Of a stretch of DNA of 64,000 bases, positions 1-10,733 are shown piece after piece; the stretch's first letter is position 1; each line of letters starts with the position of its first letter. The stretch is from assembly GCA_014529385.2 (NCBI GenBank), contig CM043958.1, positions 89,549,025 through 89,613,024 on the forward strand, in the 5' to 3' direction. The position numbers and the translations under genes were made by a program. Source of the DNA: Adiantum capillus-veneris (Eukaryota; Streptophyta; Polypodiopsida; Polypodiales; Pteridaceae). The notes under the pieces were generated by a model, which was given only the letters and a program-made list of their open reading frames with translations, was not told the origin of the DNA and made no database searches.

Positions 1-186
1 ATAGAAGATGAGAGATTAACTACTGGTTTTTGCTAGAAACTCTGTTGTAAAACTTTTTATTAGTCTTCAATACTGGATAGATTCATCGAGTTGTGTTGCA
101 GCTTCGTTTTTTTGTTATTTGTATTGCTTTCGTGTCTCTTTTGTAAACCAACGTATTTTATCTATGTTATTTGTGTATCTATAGCC

Positions 187-1255
187 ATGGCCAATGACGA
201 TGATACATACTCTCCTAGTTTTAGTTTTCCTATCACTTTGGCCGGCATGTCACTCGAGCAGATGGGCTCCTTTTTGACACAGTTCACACCAGAGCAAATT
301 AATTACGCACAAAACCTTTGGGCAGCTGGTTCCTTTAGACCTACTATGGACGCCCCTACGCCTAAGACTAGTGTGCCTCCTGCATCGACCGGCCCCACAC
401 CTCAGTCGAGTGTGCCCCCTACACCGACGGGTGGTTCATCTTCAGACGAGGAAGGCATCATTTTCGAGGTGGTGTTTGCTATGGTAGCGGTTCTACCGAT
501 GCGCCCATACCACCAAGAGAGCATCCACCACTCTCTTGAATAGATACTTCAACAATTGGCACATCACGTACACCTTGGGGATCACACAAGCATGATCCTA
601 GCAAGGTGTACAAGAGAAGGGATGGGGCTGTTGTGGCGGATAGGGTCGGAAAGGCCGTGCAATAGAGGATTCGACAGCTCTGTACAGTTCAGTTTGCCCA
701 CTCTGTGATGGAGATTTGGGATAATCAAGATGATGAAAGAAAGAGTTACATCGTTGACGCCATTCACAGAGAGTACAGGCCGACAGAGGGATACGATCCA
801 ATCTCGAATGACAAGAATTTGGGCGTGGCAAAGGCCATAATGTTACACCGTCGGTCAGAGACGAGAGACAAGTACAAGGATGGCAGTCCAAATCCAGCAT
901 GGTTGGACATAGAGGAGTGGGCGGGGATTGCATGAGAGACACAAAACAATCCTGATAAATTTCAACAACAGAGAGATGCAACCAGCGCACGTTTGGAGTC
1001 TGCTGGAGTGTCATATCTTGAAAGTGGAGGCTACGACACACTTCGATATGAGTTTGTAAGCATTATACGTATGCTTTAAATTGTCAAAAATGTATATGTT
1101 ATTTGAAGATTTATCTCAAGATTAAACCATAATTTTGTAGGAAGTTGCCGCCGTGAAGTGCCCTCCGACACACCGAGAGGAGAAGTATGGGTATAAGCAT
1201 GGACTTGTGGTCCTTTTGACCCAATTGCAGAAGGAGGGAGAGGCCGTCGACTAGG
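187..1255 (+). pseudogene. Degenerate CACTA-associated (Transposase_24-like) gene
   Basis: The first good start is ATG at 187 in the context gccATGGCC. The N-terminal part is a Pro/Ser/Thr-rich segment with the motif SLEQMGSFLTQFTPEQ. A frame change near 470-480 is needed to continue into a basic region (SKVYKRRDG), then a W/E/R-rich stretch ending NPAWLDIEEW and a heptad-like DKFQQQRDATSARLESAG segment. In-frame stops occur at about 663 (TAG) and 933 (TGA). A plausible intron with GT at 1056 and AG at 1140 joins YDTLRYEF to EVAAVKCPPTHREEKYGYKHG. The overall pattern resembles the Ptta/En/Spm (Transposase_24) proteins found in plant CACTA elements, and the CACTA-type terminus at 2322 supports this. 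The family call is an inference from pattern, not a search. The 5' end of the element is probably outside the window. Confidence 0.45.
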
Positions 1256-1339
1256 AGGCGTTACCATGAGGGTGACATCCTCCATATACTTTTTTTTAAT
1301 ATAGCTGTGGTCTTCTTGATATAGTCTTACTCATTCATT

Positions 1340-1860
1340 GTATACATGTACATTTTCACGCTTATGTTTATGGTTTTGCATTCTGTTTGCGATTATGATT
1401 TTGCAATTATGGTATGGCACAAAGGTTATGGTTATGGTATGGTTATGGTTTTGCAATTATGGTGTGGCACAAAGGTTATGGTTATGGTATGACACAAAGG
1501 TTATGGTCATGGTTTGGCAATCAAGTTATGGTTATGGTTTTGCAATGACGGTATGACAATCATGGTATAGTTAGGGTTTGACAATCAAGTTATGGTTATT
1601 GTTTTGCAATGATGTTATGGAAATCATGTTATGGTTATGGTTTGGCAATCAGATTATGGTTATGGGTATGGTTTGCAATGATGGTATAGCTGTTACGGTT
1701 ATGGTATGACAAGCAAGTTATGGTTATGGTTATGATATGGCAAGTGGGTTATGTTTATGGTTTTGCAGTTTTCGAATCATATTTTAATCATAGCTATAAA
1801 ATCTTCATGCCGTTGTGTCTATGGTTTGAGAGTTTCGACGTTATGGTTATGCTTTTGGGA
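1340..1860. repeat. Degenerate TTATGG-type minisatellite
   Basis: Dozens of imperfect copies of GGTTATGG and TATGGTATGGCA-like words fill this stretch with no stable unit length. The T/G bias is confined to one strand. It lies inside the presumed CACTA element, between its gene remnant and its 3' terminus. Reading frames here are products of the repeat and are not genes. Confidence 0.7.
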
Positions 1861-1939
1861 ATTTGTCAGATTAAGCTTTTGATTTTGTGGTTTTCTTCTT
1901 CTTACAATTTTGTTAATTTGTATACACTCACTCTTTAGC

Positions 1940-2322
1940 GTCAAGCTGTAGGTGGAGTGTGGTTGCTTGTGCACTCTTCCTTTGAGGGCTATTTTTGTTG
2001 CTGCAGTACATGCAACATCAGTTCCCAGCCCTCTCTGCCAATATTTTTTTTTGCAGGTTTTGCCGTCGGTACAGAGTTTGGTACAGACGTTGGTATATGC
2101 CTCTGAATAGAAGTCGGTATAGTAAAATATTATATCGACGTATATACAAGCAATTTTTTTGACGTTCTTTTCATTGCTTATTCCGACGGCCAATATACCA
2201 GTGCATATGCCGACGACACGATACCGACGTCTATTCCGATGCTTATTCCAACGCATTTTAGTTCTAAAACTAGCTTTGAGTCGTCAGTATCCGTATCAAT
2301 TTCTGTGCGGCGTGTTGTAGTG
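1940..2322 (+). mobile_element. 3' subterminal region and terminus of a CACTA element
   Basis: Repeated short words of the type TACCGACG/TTCCGACG occur in both orientations between about 2060 and 2260, which is typical of CACTA subterminal repeats that bind transposase. The block ends in TTGTAGTG at 2315-2322, the reverse complement of the CACTACAA terminus. A Transposase_24-like remnant lies upstream. If the end is correct, the 3-bp target duplication would be TTC (2323-2325). The matching 5' end is not in the window, so the element is only partly visible. Confidence 0.55.
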
Positions 2323-3158
2323 TTCACATGCTCCTTATAAGGACAAGTACACTGTTTGAATGCGGATCATTAGTGATCCAGAAAATGATGACCGTTTTAG
2401 TAAAGATTAGTGTGGCCCTAGCCATATTCAAAAAACAAAATCTCAAGAAATCCTCTTTGTAGTCAACAGAATGTGGTAGACCCTTTCTTCCAAGGGCAGG
2501 TAAGAAAACATGACCCTTGCAATGTAATTTCTCACTCTAATATAAAATTTGGTTTGTTTTTTAGAGTAATTATCTAGCTCTTGGGCTTGAATATCTTATC
2601 GAGCTAGCACCTCTTTCAAAGCAAGCGTGCATGTCCTCTATTGCATTGATCATGCAAATGTACCTAAGCTTATTATCAATTCTACTAATATAGAAGTATA
2701 TCCTCAAGGTTCCTTTCTCTAGCTCCTTTCCTTCAACTACTGGATCAAACTTAGATGCTCTTGTCAAGAACAAAAATAAACTCAATTTTCTTGAGGACAA
2801 TTTAACATTTTCTTATCCAAAAACTTCACACCCATCCCCTTGCTACATTCTCCTCATCAAGTGGAGAACTCACAAAACTTCTAAAACTCTATGTAGACTT
2901 AACCTTGCTTTCATACTACACCTATGTATCCTCTTAATAATGTTTTTGGAAGTATCTTTAGTGCTGGGTTTCAAGACCTATTTGGTCTATCCCGTGGGAA
3001 GCTACTCTATCAATGAACAGAGACAGACCACCTTTTAGTGTAGAGTTTGCATGATAAAAGATATGGATATTATTAGTCTAGCTAATCTATAGATGTAACG
3101 GTTCTATGATAATCAAATTACAACAAACAATTGAGTTCATCAACAACATAATAATAGC
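2323..3158. other. AT-rich non-coding stretch
   Basis: I see no convincing coding frame, RNA gene or terminal repeat here. The last 150 bp lead into the copia gag start and may be 5' UTR or LTR of that element, but no LTR pair or primer-binding site could be identified. Confidence 0.4.
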
Positions 3159-3840
3159 ATGGCGTCCAAAATCGACAAGTTTGATGGATCCAATTTTCAT
3201 ACATGGAAAATCAAAGTTAAGGGATATTTGATGCGAGAAAACCTCTTAGAGTGTTGTCAAGCCTCTTTCAACAGACAAAATGGGTACAACGACTGCAGTC
3301 ACTAGAGCTTTATCAATCAAACCCGAGAGGAAAGCTGAGCAAGCACTAGGTATTATTCTAACTTCTCTAGACGATGATTTTATTCATTATTTGGATGATA
3401 ATATATCTTTGAGTGCTATCTGGATAGAATTAAAAACTCTTTTTGGTGTAAAAGACAAATATTCATAGAGGACCTTAAAGATGGAATTATATTCACTTAC
3501 CATGTGCATTGATGAAACTATAGCAACACTAGCTAATAGGCGAAAGAGTATCAGAACCTAACTAGTGTATGTTGAAGCTCCAATACCTGACGAAGACGTT
3601 ATTGTTGCTTTACTTAATAGCTTACCTGCTTAATTTTGTCAAATTGTGACTATCTTAAAAGAGAAAAATCCTCTACCTTCTTTGGATGGTGTTGTTAATT
3701 CCTTTTCCCACTGCATATGCAATCAAGGGTTGAAATAATCATCAAACAAAGGATTGCTTCACTAAAAATCCTTGTGTTCATTGCGGTAAGATGAACCATC
3801 ATCCCAACAATTTTTTCAAGAAGAACAAAAAAGTCATATA
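3159..3840 (+). pseudogene. Ty1/copia gag remnant (UBN2-type)
   Basis: ATG at 3159 opens MASKIDKFDGSNFHTWKIK, the start typical of copia gag proteins. The frame then shifts near 3250 to a UBN2-like segment (AEQALGIILTSLDDDFIHYL, then IWIELKTLFGVKDKYS). Stops follow at 3466 and later, but the frames continue through PDEDVIVALLNSLPA and a zinc-knuckle remnant CVHCGKMNHHPNNF at about 3770-3815, in which the last Cys of CX2CX4HX4C has become Phe. No protease, integrase or RT follows. It is a decayed gag fragment. Confidence 0.75.
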
Positions 3841-3870
3841 AATATTGTTGATGTTGATGTTGATGCTGAA

Positions 3871-3897
3871 ACACACACACACACACACACACACACA
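3871..3897. repeat. (CA)n microsatellite
   Basis: A perfect AC dinucleotide run immediately downstream of the copia gag zinc-knuckle remnant. Confidence 0.95.
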
Positions 3898-3899
3898 TT

Positions 3900-4990
3900 G
3901 TTCTGACCTAAACTCATTATTTTTATCAAAATCTGGCCATCTACCTATAAATGGCCACTTTTTGAACCCTTGAAGTTTTGCCCACAATTTTTACTTAAAA
4001 AACAACACCTTCAACTTATATTACCTCTGACAGTTTAAATCACTTTAACCTTAATATTTAAGTCTTTAAGTACTATTTTATTTTTTGACATCACCCGAGT
4101 TCTACCTTAAAAATTTCCCATCTATCCGTCTCATATACTTCTTGGACTTCTCCATGAATAATAACATTCCAAAAAATGTAAAAAGCACTTGAATTCTCCT
4201 TCTCTTGTTGTATACACTAAAAGAGACACTAAAAGGAAACTTTGTAAACTTTCATAAATGTGGAAAATAAACATAAAGACGAAGACTATACTTGGCCTTT
4301 CTGCTGCCATGTTAATGCCAAAGACAAGCAAGAAATCCGGCTTCCTATGCCAGATAAGCATATCCACCCACGGTTTCTTCTTATATTAAGCATTTATTAC
4401 ATACATAATGCATGGAATTCTCTTTGCTTCTAACAAATGCATAACTCTCCCCTTGTTGTAGCCTCTTATATTTGCCCCCCTTATGGCGTACTCGGTGGTT
4501 GTGCCATCATGCAGCAATGGAAGGAGGAGTAGTAGTGGCTATTGCAATCGATGGCTCAACCTCTTCATCAAGCCGCCACTCAGTAGCGTCATATGCAGGA
4601 AACAACACAACCTCCATAGCCATAAGCTCCCAAGCTCCATGCTCCGGCTTGAGTTACTAATAGCCTTGCTTCCTTTATAAGTAGTGTGTGTTGAACACAA
4701 TTGGGTTCAGGAAAATCTCAGAGAACTTCGATCCCATTCGCCAAAACCCAATCTCCCATTTTTTATCAATTTGAGCATAAATTGACTAAATCAAACCCAA
4801 TTTTTAGCCTATAAATATTCATCCACAACAACCTCATAAAGACCTTAATAAGCTAGGTCGTCCTTTGGATTGGTAGAGCCCTAAAAATCCTCATCATTTT
4901 GCAAAAAACTTTAAGTTTCTTTCTCTTGCAACTCATGAGAAAGAATATAAGGAAAAATTCTCTGATATCATACACTTTAGCCACTTCACA
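3900..4990. other. Non-coding AT-rich stretch
   Basis: No frame with a recognisable domain is visible on either strand. Frames of 60-80 codons exist (for example minus-strand 4131-4367) but show no family motif. Confidence 0.4.
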
Positions 4991-4994
4991 GATG

Positions 4995-5480
4995 TCAGAC
5001 ACAAAAAACTTCTTCCATGCAATCTTCATATGTTTCTTTGTCCTCTTCTGCTTCACATGCTTCTATGGTACCTAATGATAAATTGATACCATGTGAAGGT
5101 TCTTGCATCCCCTTTGAGAAACCATCCATATTCTTCTCTTCATACACATCAAAACCTACTAAGAAAACATCAATAAAAACATCTTTTTCTTCCAACCTCA
5201 AAGAAGAATCATCAATAATAGCACCTTTGTCTTTCCATGTGCAATCAAAACCTACAAGCATGCCGTCAATTAACAAACATAGATTCTTGTATCTCCTCGT
5301 GCACATCATGTGTTATCTCTGTGATAACCTGCATTTCGTTAATCATTGAAGAAGTAAAAGATGTAGAAATGGTTTTATCTATGCTACCCTCTTCAGTGAA
5401 CCATTTGTTCTTTTTGGCTTCAGATGCTTCCATGGTACTTAAAGACCCATTGATGCCTTGCAAAGGTTCTTCTTGCACTC
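4995..5480 (-). other. Acidic ORF pair with a diverged internal duplication
   Basis: Two adjoining minus-strand open frames (5309-4995 and 5478-5266) encode Glu/Asp-rich protein. The words NLSLGTIEACEAEEDKET and NGSLSTMEASEAKKNKW, about 370 bp apart, show that the region grew by an old duplication. I do not recognise a family. It could be part of a retrotransposon polyprotein or an exon of a lost gene. No start or splice evidence is convincing. Confidence 0.25.
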
Positions 5481-5739
5481 TGTTGCACTAACCACTTCCA
5501 AAATCATGCTCAATCTTCAGAATGGATTTAGAATAATTGGAACCACTATCAAAAGCATCCTCATGAATAGACATATTCTCCTCAAACATTGGTACATCAA
5601 TTATTGACTCACTAAAGACTTTTGATCAAACACTACATCTTCATTATGCTGCATTGAATCACAAGATACCTAAAAACAATCAATGCAAAGGGAACTAGCA
5701 TGCAAACCAACTAGAACACAACTTTTATCTTCATCAACA

Positions 5740-8700
5740 CCCTCACTGGGACCATTGATGGAGGATATTGAAACATAAGCAATATTTGAAAAGTTGCCGC
5801 CCACTGTCTAGTGTCCTCAAGAAACTCTCCCTGTATATGCGCAACTCCAACAAAAACAACCTGAGGCATCTCTGATCCTGATATCTCATGACTCTCGGTA
5901 GTGCTCCAAAGCCCTCTCTAAGTAGACAGTGAAAGTGGCACATATCTCATAGTATACCGGACAACGTATCCTCATAGTATACCGGACAATGAGATGTGAT
6001 GTAACTCTATCTTTGGCTCTATATGACACAACTGGCAAATCTTGGTCTCTTTTGGTACTCTCCTACATCTGCCAGTCTCAATCTCCAACAAAAACAACAA
6101 AAACTCCTGATGATGTGCGCATCTAACCACTAGCACATCGTATCCCATGGGATAAATGAGTGTCCATATAGGCAAGTCTAATCACATACCAATCCTCTCT
6201 GAGTTGGAGAAGATGCCCTCTGTAGAAATCCATCTTTGTGCCAAGCTCTGTCCATGTCCTCCTGGTGTCTAGTTAAATCAAATCCTGTCTTATGAGGCGG
6301 GTAGTCTCGTTAGTCTGCCCATACTAAATCCTGTTTGATGAGGCAGGTAATCTCCGTTCATGTGAGGAATAAGGAGGTGCATCCAGTGAGTATTGGAAAG
6401 GGGGTAGTTTGCCCATACTAAATCCATGTAGGTGAAACCATGATTTCATCAGTGTATACCAGCAAGATGTGTCTCCCTGTGAGGCAAGCTATCAAGAAGA
6501 GTCTAAAGCTAGGCGACCATATCTATCTTTGGGGAGATCCCAAATATTGTGTATAAAAGATACGGATCTGGTAAGTGCCTTTATGACAAGCGAGGAAGCG
6601 CCAGGGAACAACTTTGTGCGAATAATCTTGTTTGATATAGAGGCCTTGGCTCTAATCATCTAGGAAATCATAGAGAACAGAGGCCTCTCCATCCATCAGT
6701 TTTGTCAGCTCGGCTACTATTATGGTCTAGTGATGGTCCCCATATCTGCACCCCATAAAGCATATCTGAAGTAACCAACGTATCAAATAGCCAGAGCTTT
6801 GTTCGAGGTTCCTGAAACTGAAATTGAGAATACATCCTCTCCATCCTGCCCAAAGCTGCATATGCTCTCGTCAGTCTGGTCTCCATTCTTCTCCTCAAGG
6901 AGAGCACTGGACCTCAGAAGACCACTCCCATGTAAGTGTGTGCATTTGTATACTCAACCGCCTACTGACCATATGTGAAGGTCGGTGCAGATCGCCTAAC
7001 CCACTGTGTTATGGTGTTGAACACCACAGCTGTGGTCTTGAACACCATAACTTAAGTCTTGCCAAGGTTCACCGACAAGCCGTTATCACTAGTAAATGTG
7101 TGTAATGCATCCAAGTGTTGTTGCATCCCCTCTGGAAAATCTAAGAACAACACAATATCATCTGCATACAGTAGTAATGATATCCATGTCCCTCCTAGAG
7201 CTGAGTTCCTCTATCGCCTCCCCTCTCAATGTAATCTCAAACCTCGTCTACATACACACCAAACAATGTAGGGGAGAATGGGCATCCCTGATTCACTTCG
7301 ATAGTGGAGTGAATATGCTCAGACAACCCCTCGGGATTATAAACTTGCCCCACGACTGGCTTGAATAAAGCCATGACGCACCATATCAACTATGTGGGTC
7401 CTCCCATCTCCTACAGTCTTTGCATCAGTCGAGCTCTAGGAGCCATATCAAATGCTTTGCAAAAATCCACAAAGATACCTACCATGTGATCTGCTTTCCT
7501 CAATAATAGCTCTGAGTGTCAATATATGATCAAGAGTAGAAACAACCCTCATGAAACTTGCCTGGCTTGATGCCAAAATGCCTGCTCTCTCTGCTCATCT
7601 ACTCAGTTGTTGCTCAAGAATAGATGCATACAAACTAGCTAGTGGGTGCCCAATCAGGATAGTACGGAAATTCCCCGGTATCATGGGGTCTCCTGCCTTG
7701 AAGATAGGCACAATAGTAGACATGCTCCAAGTATCTGGAAAACCTTCACACATGGCTCGGTTGAACATTATTGTAAGAAGCTCTGCAAGCATATCTCTAG
7801 CATGTATAAAGTGCTCTACCATCAATCCATCATCGTCATATACTCTCTCGGTCCCCATCCTATCAATGGCTTTCTTTATCATCGCAGCGGTAACGAAAGT
7901 ACATGTCTGTGGGCATGGCTCTAGAGGGTTGGGTAGAGACTATTGCCCAGAAACTATGCAAAGAGATGATACATATGCGCCCCAAATCTCAATGGATGTG
8001 ATTGCTGGTGGAGGGAATGCTCATGAGAAAATCTCCATGTCTCGCCTGAGTCCTCGCTCAAGAATAGTTGGTACAACTTCTCTAACCGAGCAAGATAAGT
8101 CCTCTTCTTCCGTCACTCTAGGCGTCCGAGGGGTATCTGTGACTATCTATGAGTAATGGCTCTCAGAAGCAGCTCTCTTTGAAGTGTGGCTCTCGTCTCT
8201 CTACGCTCCCATCATACCAACTGTTATGGGGCATACTCCCAGAGTGTCGTCTGTGCGTGGGTTGGGTGTGTGGGTATGTCTCTATTGCTGCATCATGTAA
8301 AGTCTCTATCAATATCTGGGTAAGCTCCTCTAATGGGCGTCCCAACTTCTCTCTGGCCAAGTGTCTGTAAATACTATCCATGTAGAAGTCGATCTCCGAG
8401 GTAAAAGTGTATCGACTATGCATAGATACCTGGGCCAACGGAGCTATACTAAACTGGAATGCAACTGTAAATGTGAGGAGGGCGTGATGTACTCCTATCC
8501 CAACATGCTTGGGCCGACTGTAAAATTCTGAATATATATAAAACTCGGCTGAGCCATAATATAGTCCACTATGCTAGCCTTATGTCTGTGAGGAAAACAA
8601 GTGAACCTACTCCCTATTGGAAACCTTTGTAGGCCATTCAAGTCCATGTGCAGTGCCCATGTCAAATATCTTGCCTACTCATTATGCACCACATCCTGTG

Positions 8701-8885
8701 AGCACATGGCCCCAGCCCCAGACCATTGACATCCAGCTCTCTTAACATCTCCTTTGAAGTATCACAAAAGGTTGTTTGAGAGTGGCCCGTCCTGGCATTG
8801 AATTCCTCGAGCAGGATGACATCCCCATCCCTAGATGACTCCCATATGTCCTCATCTAAAATCATGCATGGTGACTAAAATGATG
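5740..8885 (-). pseudogene. LINE-B copy 1: non-LTR retrotransposon ORF2 (EN-RT-zinc motif)
   Basis: Reading down the minus strand: an endonuclease/exonuclease/phosphatase segment with GDVILLEEFNARTG at about 8830-8790 (GDFNA box with E for D), then HKASIVDYIMAQ near 8560; the start of the RT domain STIVPIFKAGDPMIPGNFR near 7720; NQGCPFSPTLFGVYVDE near 7280; the catalytic YADD at 7168-7157; and the thumb/connection segment TKLWLFDTLVTSDMLYGVQIWG near 6800. A C-terminal Cys/His motif CQLCHIEPKIELHH lies near 6020. Several frameshifts and stops break the frame and the 5' part is missing. This order is that of L1-like or related plant LINEs. Two further copies at 9.2-10.0 and 56.6-57.9 kb define the family. 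Confidence 0.85.
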
Positions 8886-8934
8886 TATGGTGACTGCCCC
8901 TTGGGCAATGCATAGAAGAAGAAAGAAGAAGAAG

Positions 8935-9036
8935 AGGATTTTAACGTCGTAGGAAACTATCCCAAGAGACCTCAAAGATCTATCCGACGAGAGTTGAACT
9001 CAAGACTTGTTATTCAAGAGAGAGGTGCTAGGAGTC
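8935..9036 (-). mobile_element. SINE-like fragment, copy 1
   Basis: This stretch shares about 80 bp with the copy at 10,240-10,350, including the words TCGGATAGATCTTT and TCTCTTGGGATAGTTTCC on the minus strand and a pol III B-box-like AGTTCAACTC at 9000-8991. The A-box half appears to be lost at the junction with the neighbouring CA repeat. Confidence 0.4.
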
Positions 9037-9064
9037 CACACACACACACACACACACACACACA
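9037..9064. repeat. (CA)n microsatellite
   Basis: A perfect AC run next to the SINE-like fragment. The sequence that follows (GATGAAATGAAATG, then TTATATTAA) also follows the GA run at 10,050, so the two junctions are paralogous. Confidence 0.95.
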
Positions 9065-9229
9065 GATGAAATGAAATGAAATGTTATATTAAAGTCTGAG
9101 TAACAAAATAAAAATACTATGGAATCCTAAGCTACTAGATGTGAACTAAGCAACTAGCTGGGATTGTGTAGGATATGAGTGGGGGGTGTGAAGCAAATGG
9201 AGAGCTAATACAACACAATGTGGGTGTAT

Positions 9230-10007
9230 CCTCAGAAAGAGCTAAGTTGGAGATCCAATATCGGTTGTTGGCGGATCTCATCAATCTCCTCTATGGTCAG
9301 TAGTCTGACCGGACATCGCGCATGTCGGGCCAAAGTGATCTGAATCCTTTGATGCAGCCTCCGTCAATGCTCTATAGTCCTCCAGATTCGTGGGTGACTG
9401 GATCTCCCCAGCTTGGTCGCTCGATCGATCAACGTGCCTCTGGTGCGAGGAGAATGTGGGCTCTGTTGTGGTAGTAGCTCCTCCGGTTGTCCAGTGTCTG
9501 CTCTAAAAAAGTCTGTGACCGGTCTCTGAGACTGGCTAGTCTCTCCTCTAATCAAGGTCTCTCTGTGTCTTCGCAGCTCGAGCAAAAATAGACCTTGGTC
9601 CTTGTATCCCATGACTCTGGAGAGTGATCCAAAGCCCTCTCTGAACAAGCAATGAAAGCAACTCATAGAGACTAGAGGCTTCTCCATGTCTCCCCATCCA
9701 TCACTGCAACCCAACTCCAATGATGATCCAATGGGGGTTCCCAAATCTCAGATCCATAGAGCAATGCGAAAGCCACCAAAGTTTCAAAAGAGCCAAAGCT
9801 TCGTTCGAGGCTCCTAAAACTGAAACTGTGAACGCATCCTCTCCAATCTACCCAATGCTGCATGGACTCTGGTCGGTCTAGTCTCTCCTCCTCAATGAAA
9901 ATGTTGGTCCACTAAAGACCACCCCAAGGTAAGTGTAAGCATCTGTATACTCCACTGTCTCCTGACCGTATGTGAATGCGGGTGCTGACCTCCTGATCCA
10001 CTGTGGG

Positions 10008-10010
<3 letters not shown>
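9230..10010 (-). pseudogene. LINE-B copy 2, 3'-terminal part
   Basis: Minus-strand frames at 9863-9672 and 9744-9364 encode the RT C-terminal segment (FRSLERSFGSFETLVAFALL, LLYGSEIWEPPLDHHW) and the downstream tail (LFLLELRRHRETLIR, RPVTDFFRADTGQPEELLP). The same order is seen in copies 1 and 3. The sequence between the two blocks is shorter than in copy 3, so there is an internal deletion, and the 5' end stops at a GA microsatellite. It carries no intact RT. Confidence 0.8.
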
Positions 10011-10053
<43 letters not shown>

Positions 10054-10184
10054 AATGAAATGTTATATTAACGTCTTCAAAAGGCCAAAATGACCTATGA
10101 GACCAAAATAGTGAATTTGATACCCCTACAAAAATACTACCCCTACAATGTGGAACTGTGTGGATGTGACAACAGAGGCAGAGT

Positions 10185-10228
<44 letters not shown>

Positions 10229-10365
10229 GACAAGAGAATTTTAACGTCGTAGGAAACTATCCCAAGAGACCTTAAAGATCTATCCGACGAGGAGAGTTAG
10301 AACTCAAGACCTGTTTTTCAAGAGGGAAATGGCATAACCAATCTACCACTCTTTGGGGGGAGGGG

Positions 10366-10397
<32 letters not shown>
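10011..10397. repeat. Three (GA)n blocks
   Basis: GA runs occupy 10,011-10,050, 10,186-10,225 and 10,369-10,397. The second and third flank the SINE-like element, as CT/GA runs flank other element ends in this window. They may have grown from retroposon tails. Confidence 0.9.
10240..10350 (-). mobile_element. tRNA-derived SINE candidate
   Basis: On the minus strand an A-box-like TGGTAGATTGG (10,348-10,338) is followed 44 bp later by a B-box-like AGTTCTAACTC (10,304-10,294), the spacing expected of a tRNA-type pol III promoter. The body then runs TCGTCGGATAGATC to ACGTTAAAAT and ends in a CT/GA run. A related copy lies at 8,935-9,036. No target duplication could be fixed because both ends are microsatellite. 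Confidence 0.45.
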
Positions 10398-10400
<3 letters not shown>

Positions 10401-10733
10401 GATGCTTGAGACGGGGCAAGAAATTGATGCATGACACATGCTCCAAGGATGTCAAAAAGTATTACCAAATACTTATAATCTCTTACGCTTTCTGGTACAA
10501 ATAAACAAGGTTCCAAGAATGGTCAGAGACAATTCCCCAGCTAATGTATACTAACATAGAGCCACCTTGCCACTCTACCTTCACTGTCACAGGCGACATA
10601 AAATGACTTGATATATAGCACAAATCTACAACTTTTTTCAGGATAACATATTAAGGTTGAGAAGGGAAAAGAAACAGCTTCACGTCCTTCTCAGAGGCAC
10701 TTGATCTTCAAGCCAAAAAATGCTTCCTCGCAG

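Noticed and set aside
1338-1938. Frames rich in YG/WYG/MVM
   Set aside because: They follow the degenerate TTATGG minisatellite.
4472-4680. Two overlapping plus-strand frames of 62-65 codons
   Set aside because: No domain, no splice or start support, and the two frames overlap each other.
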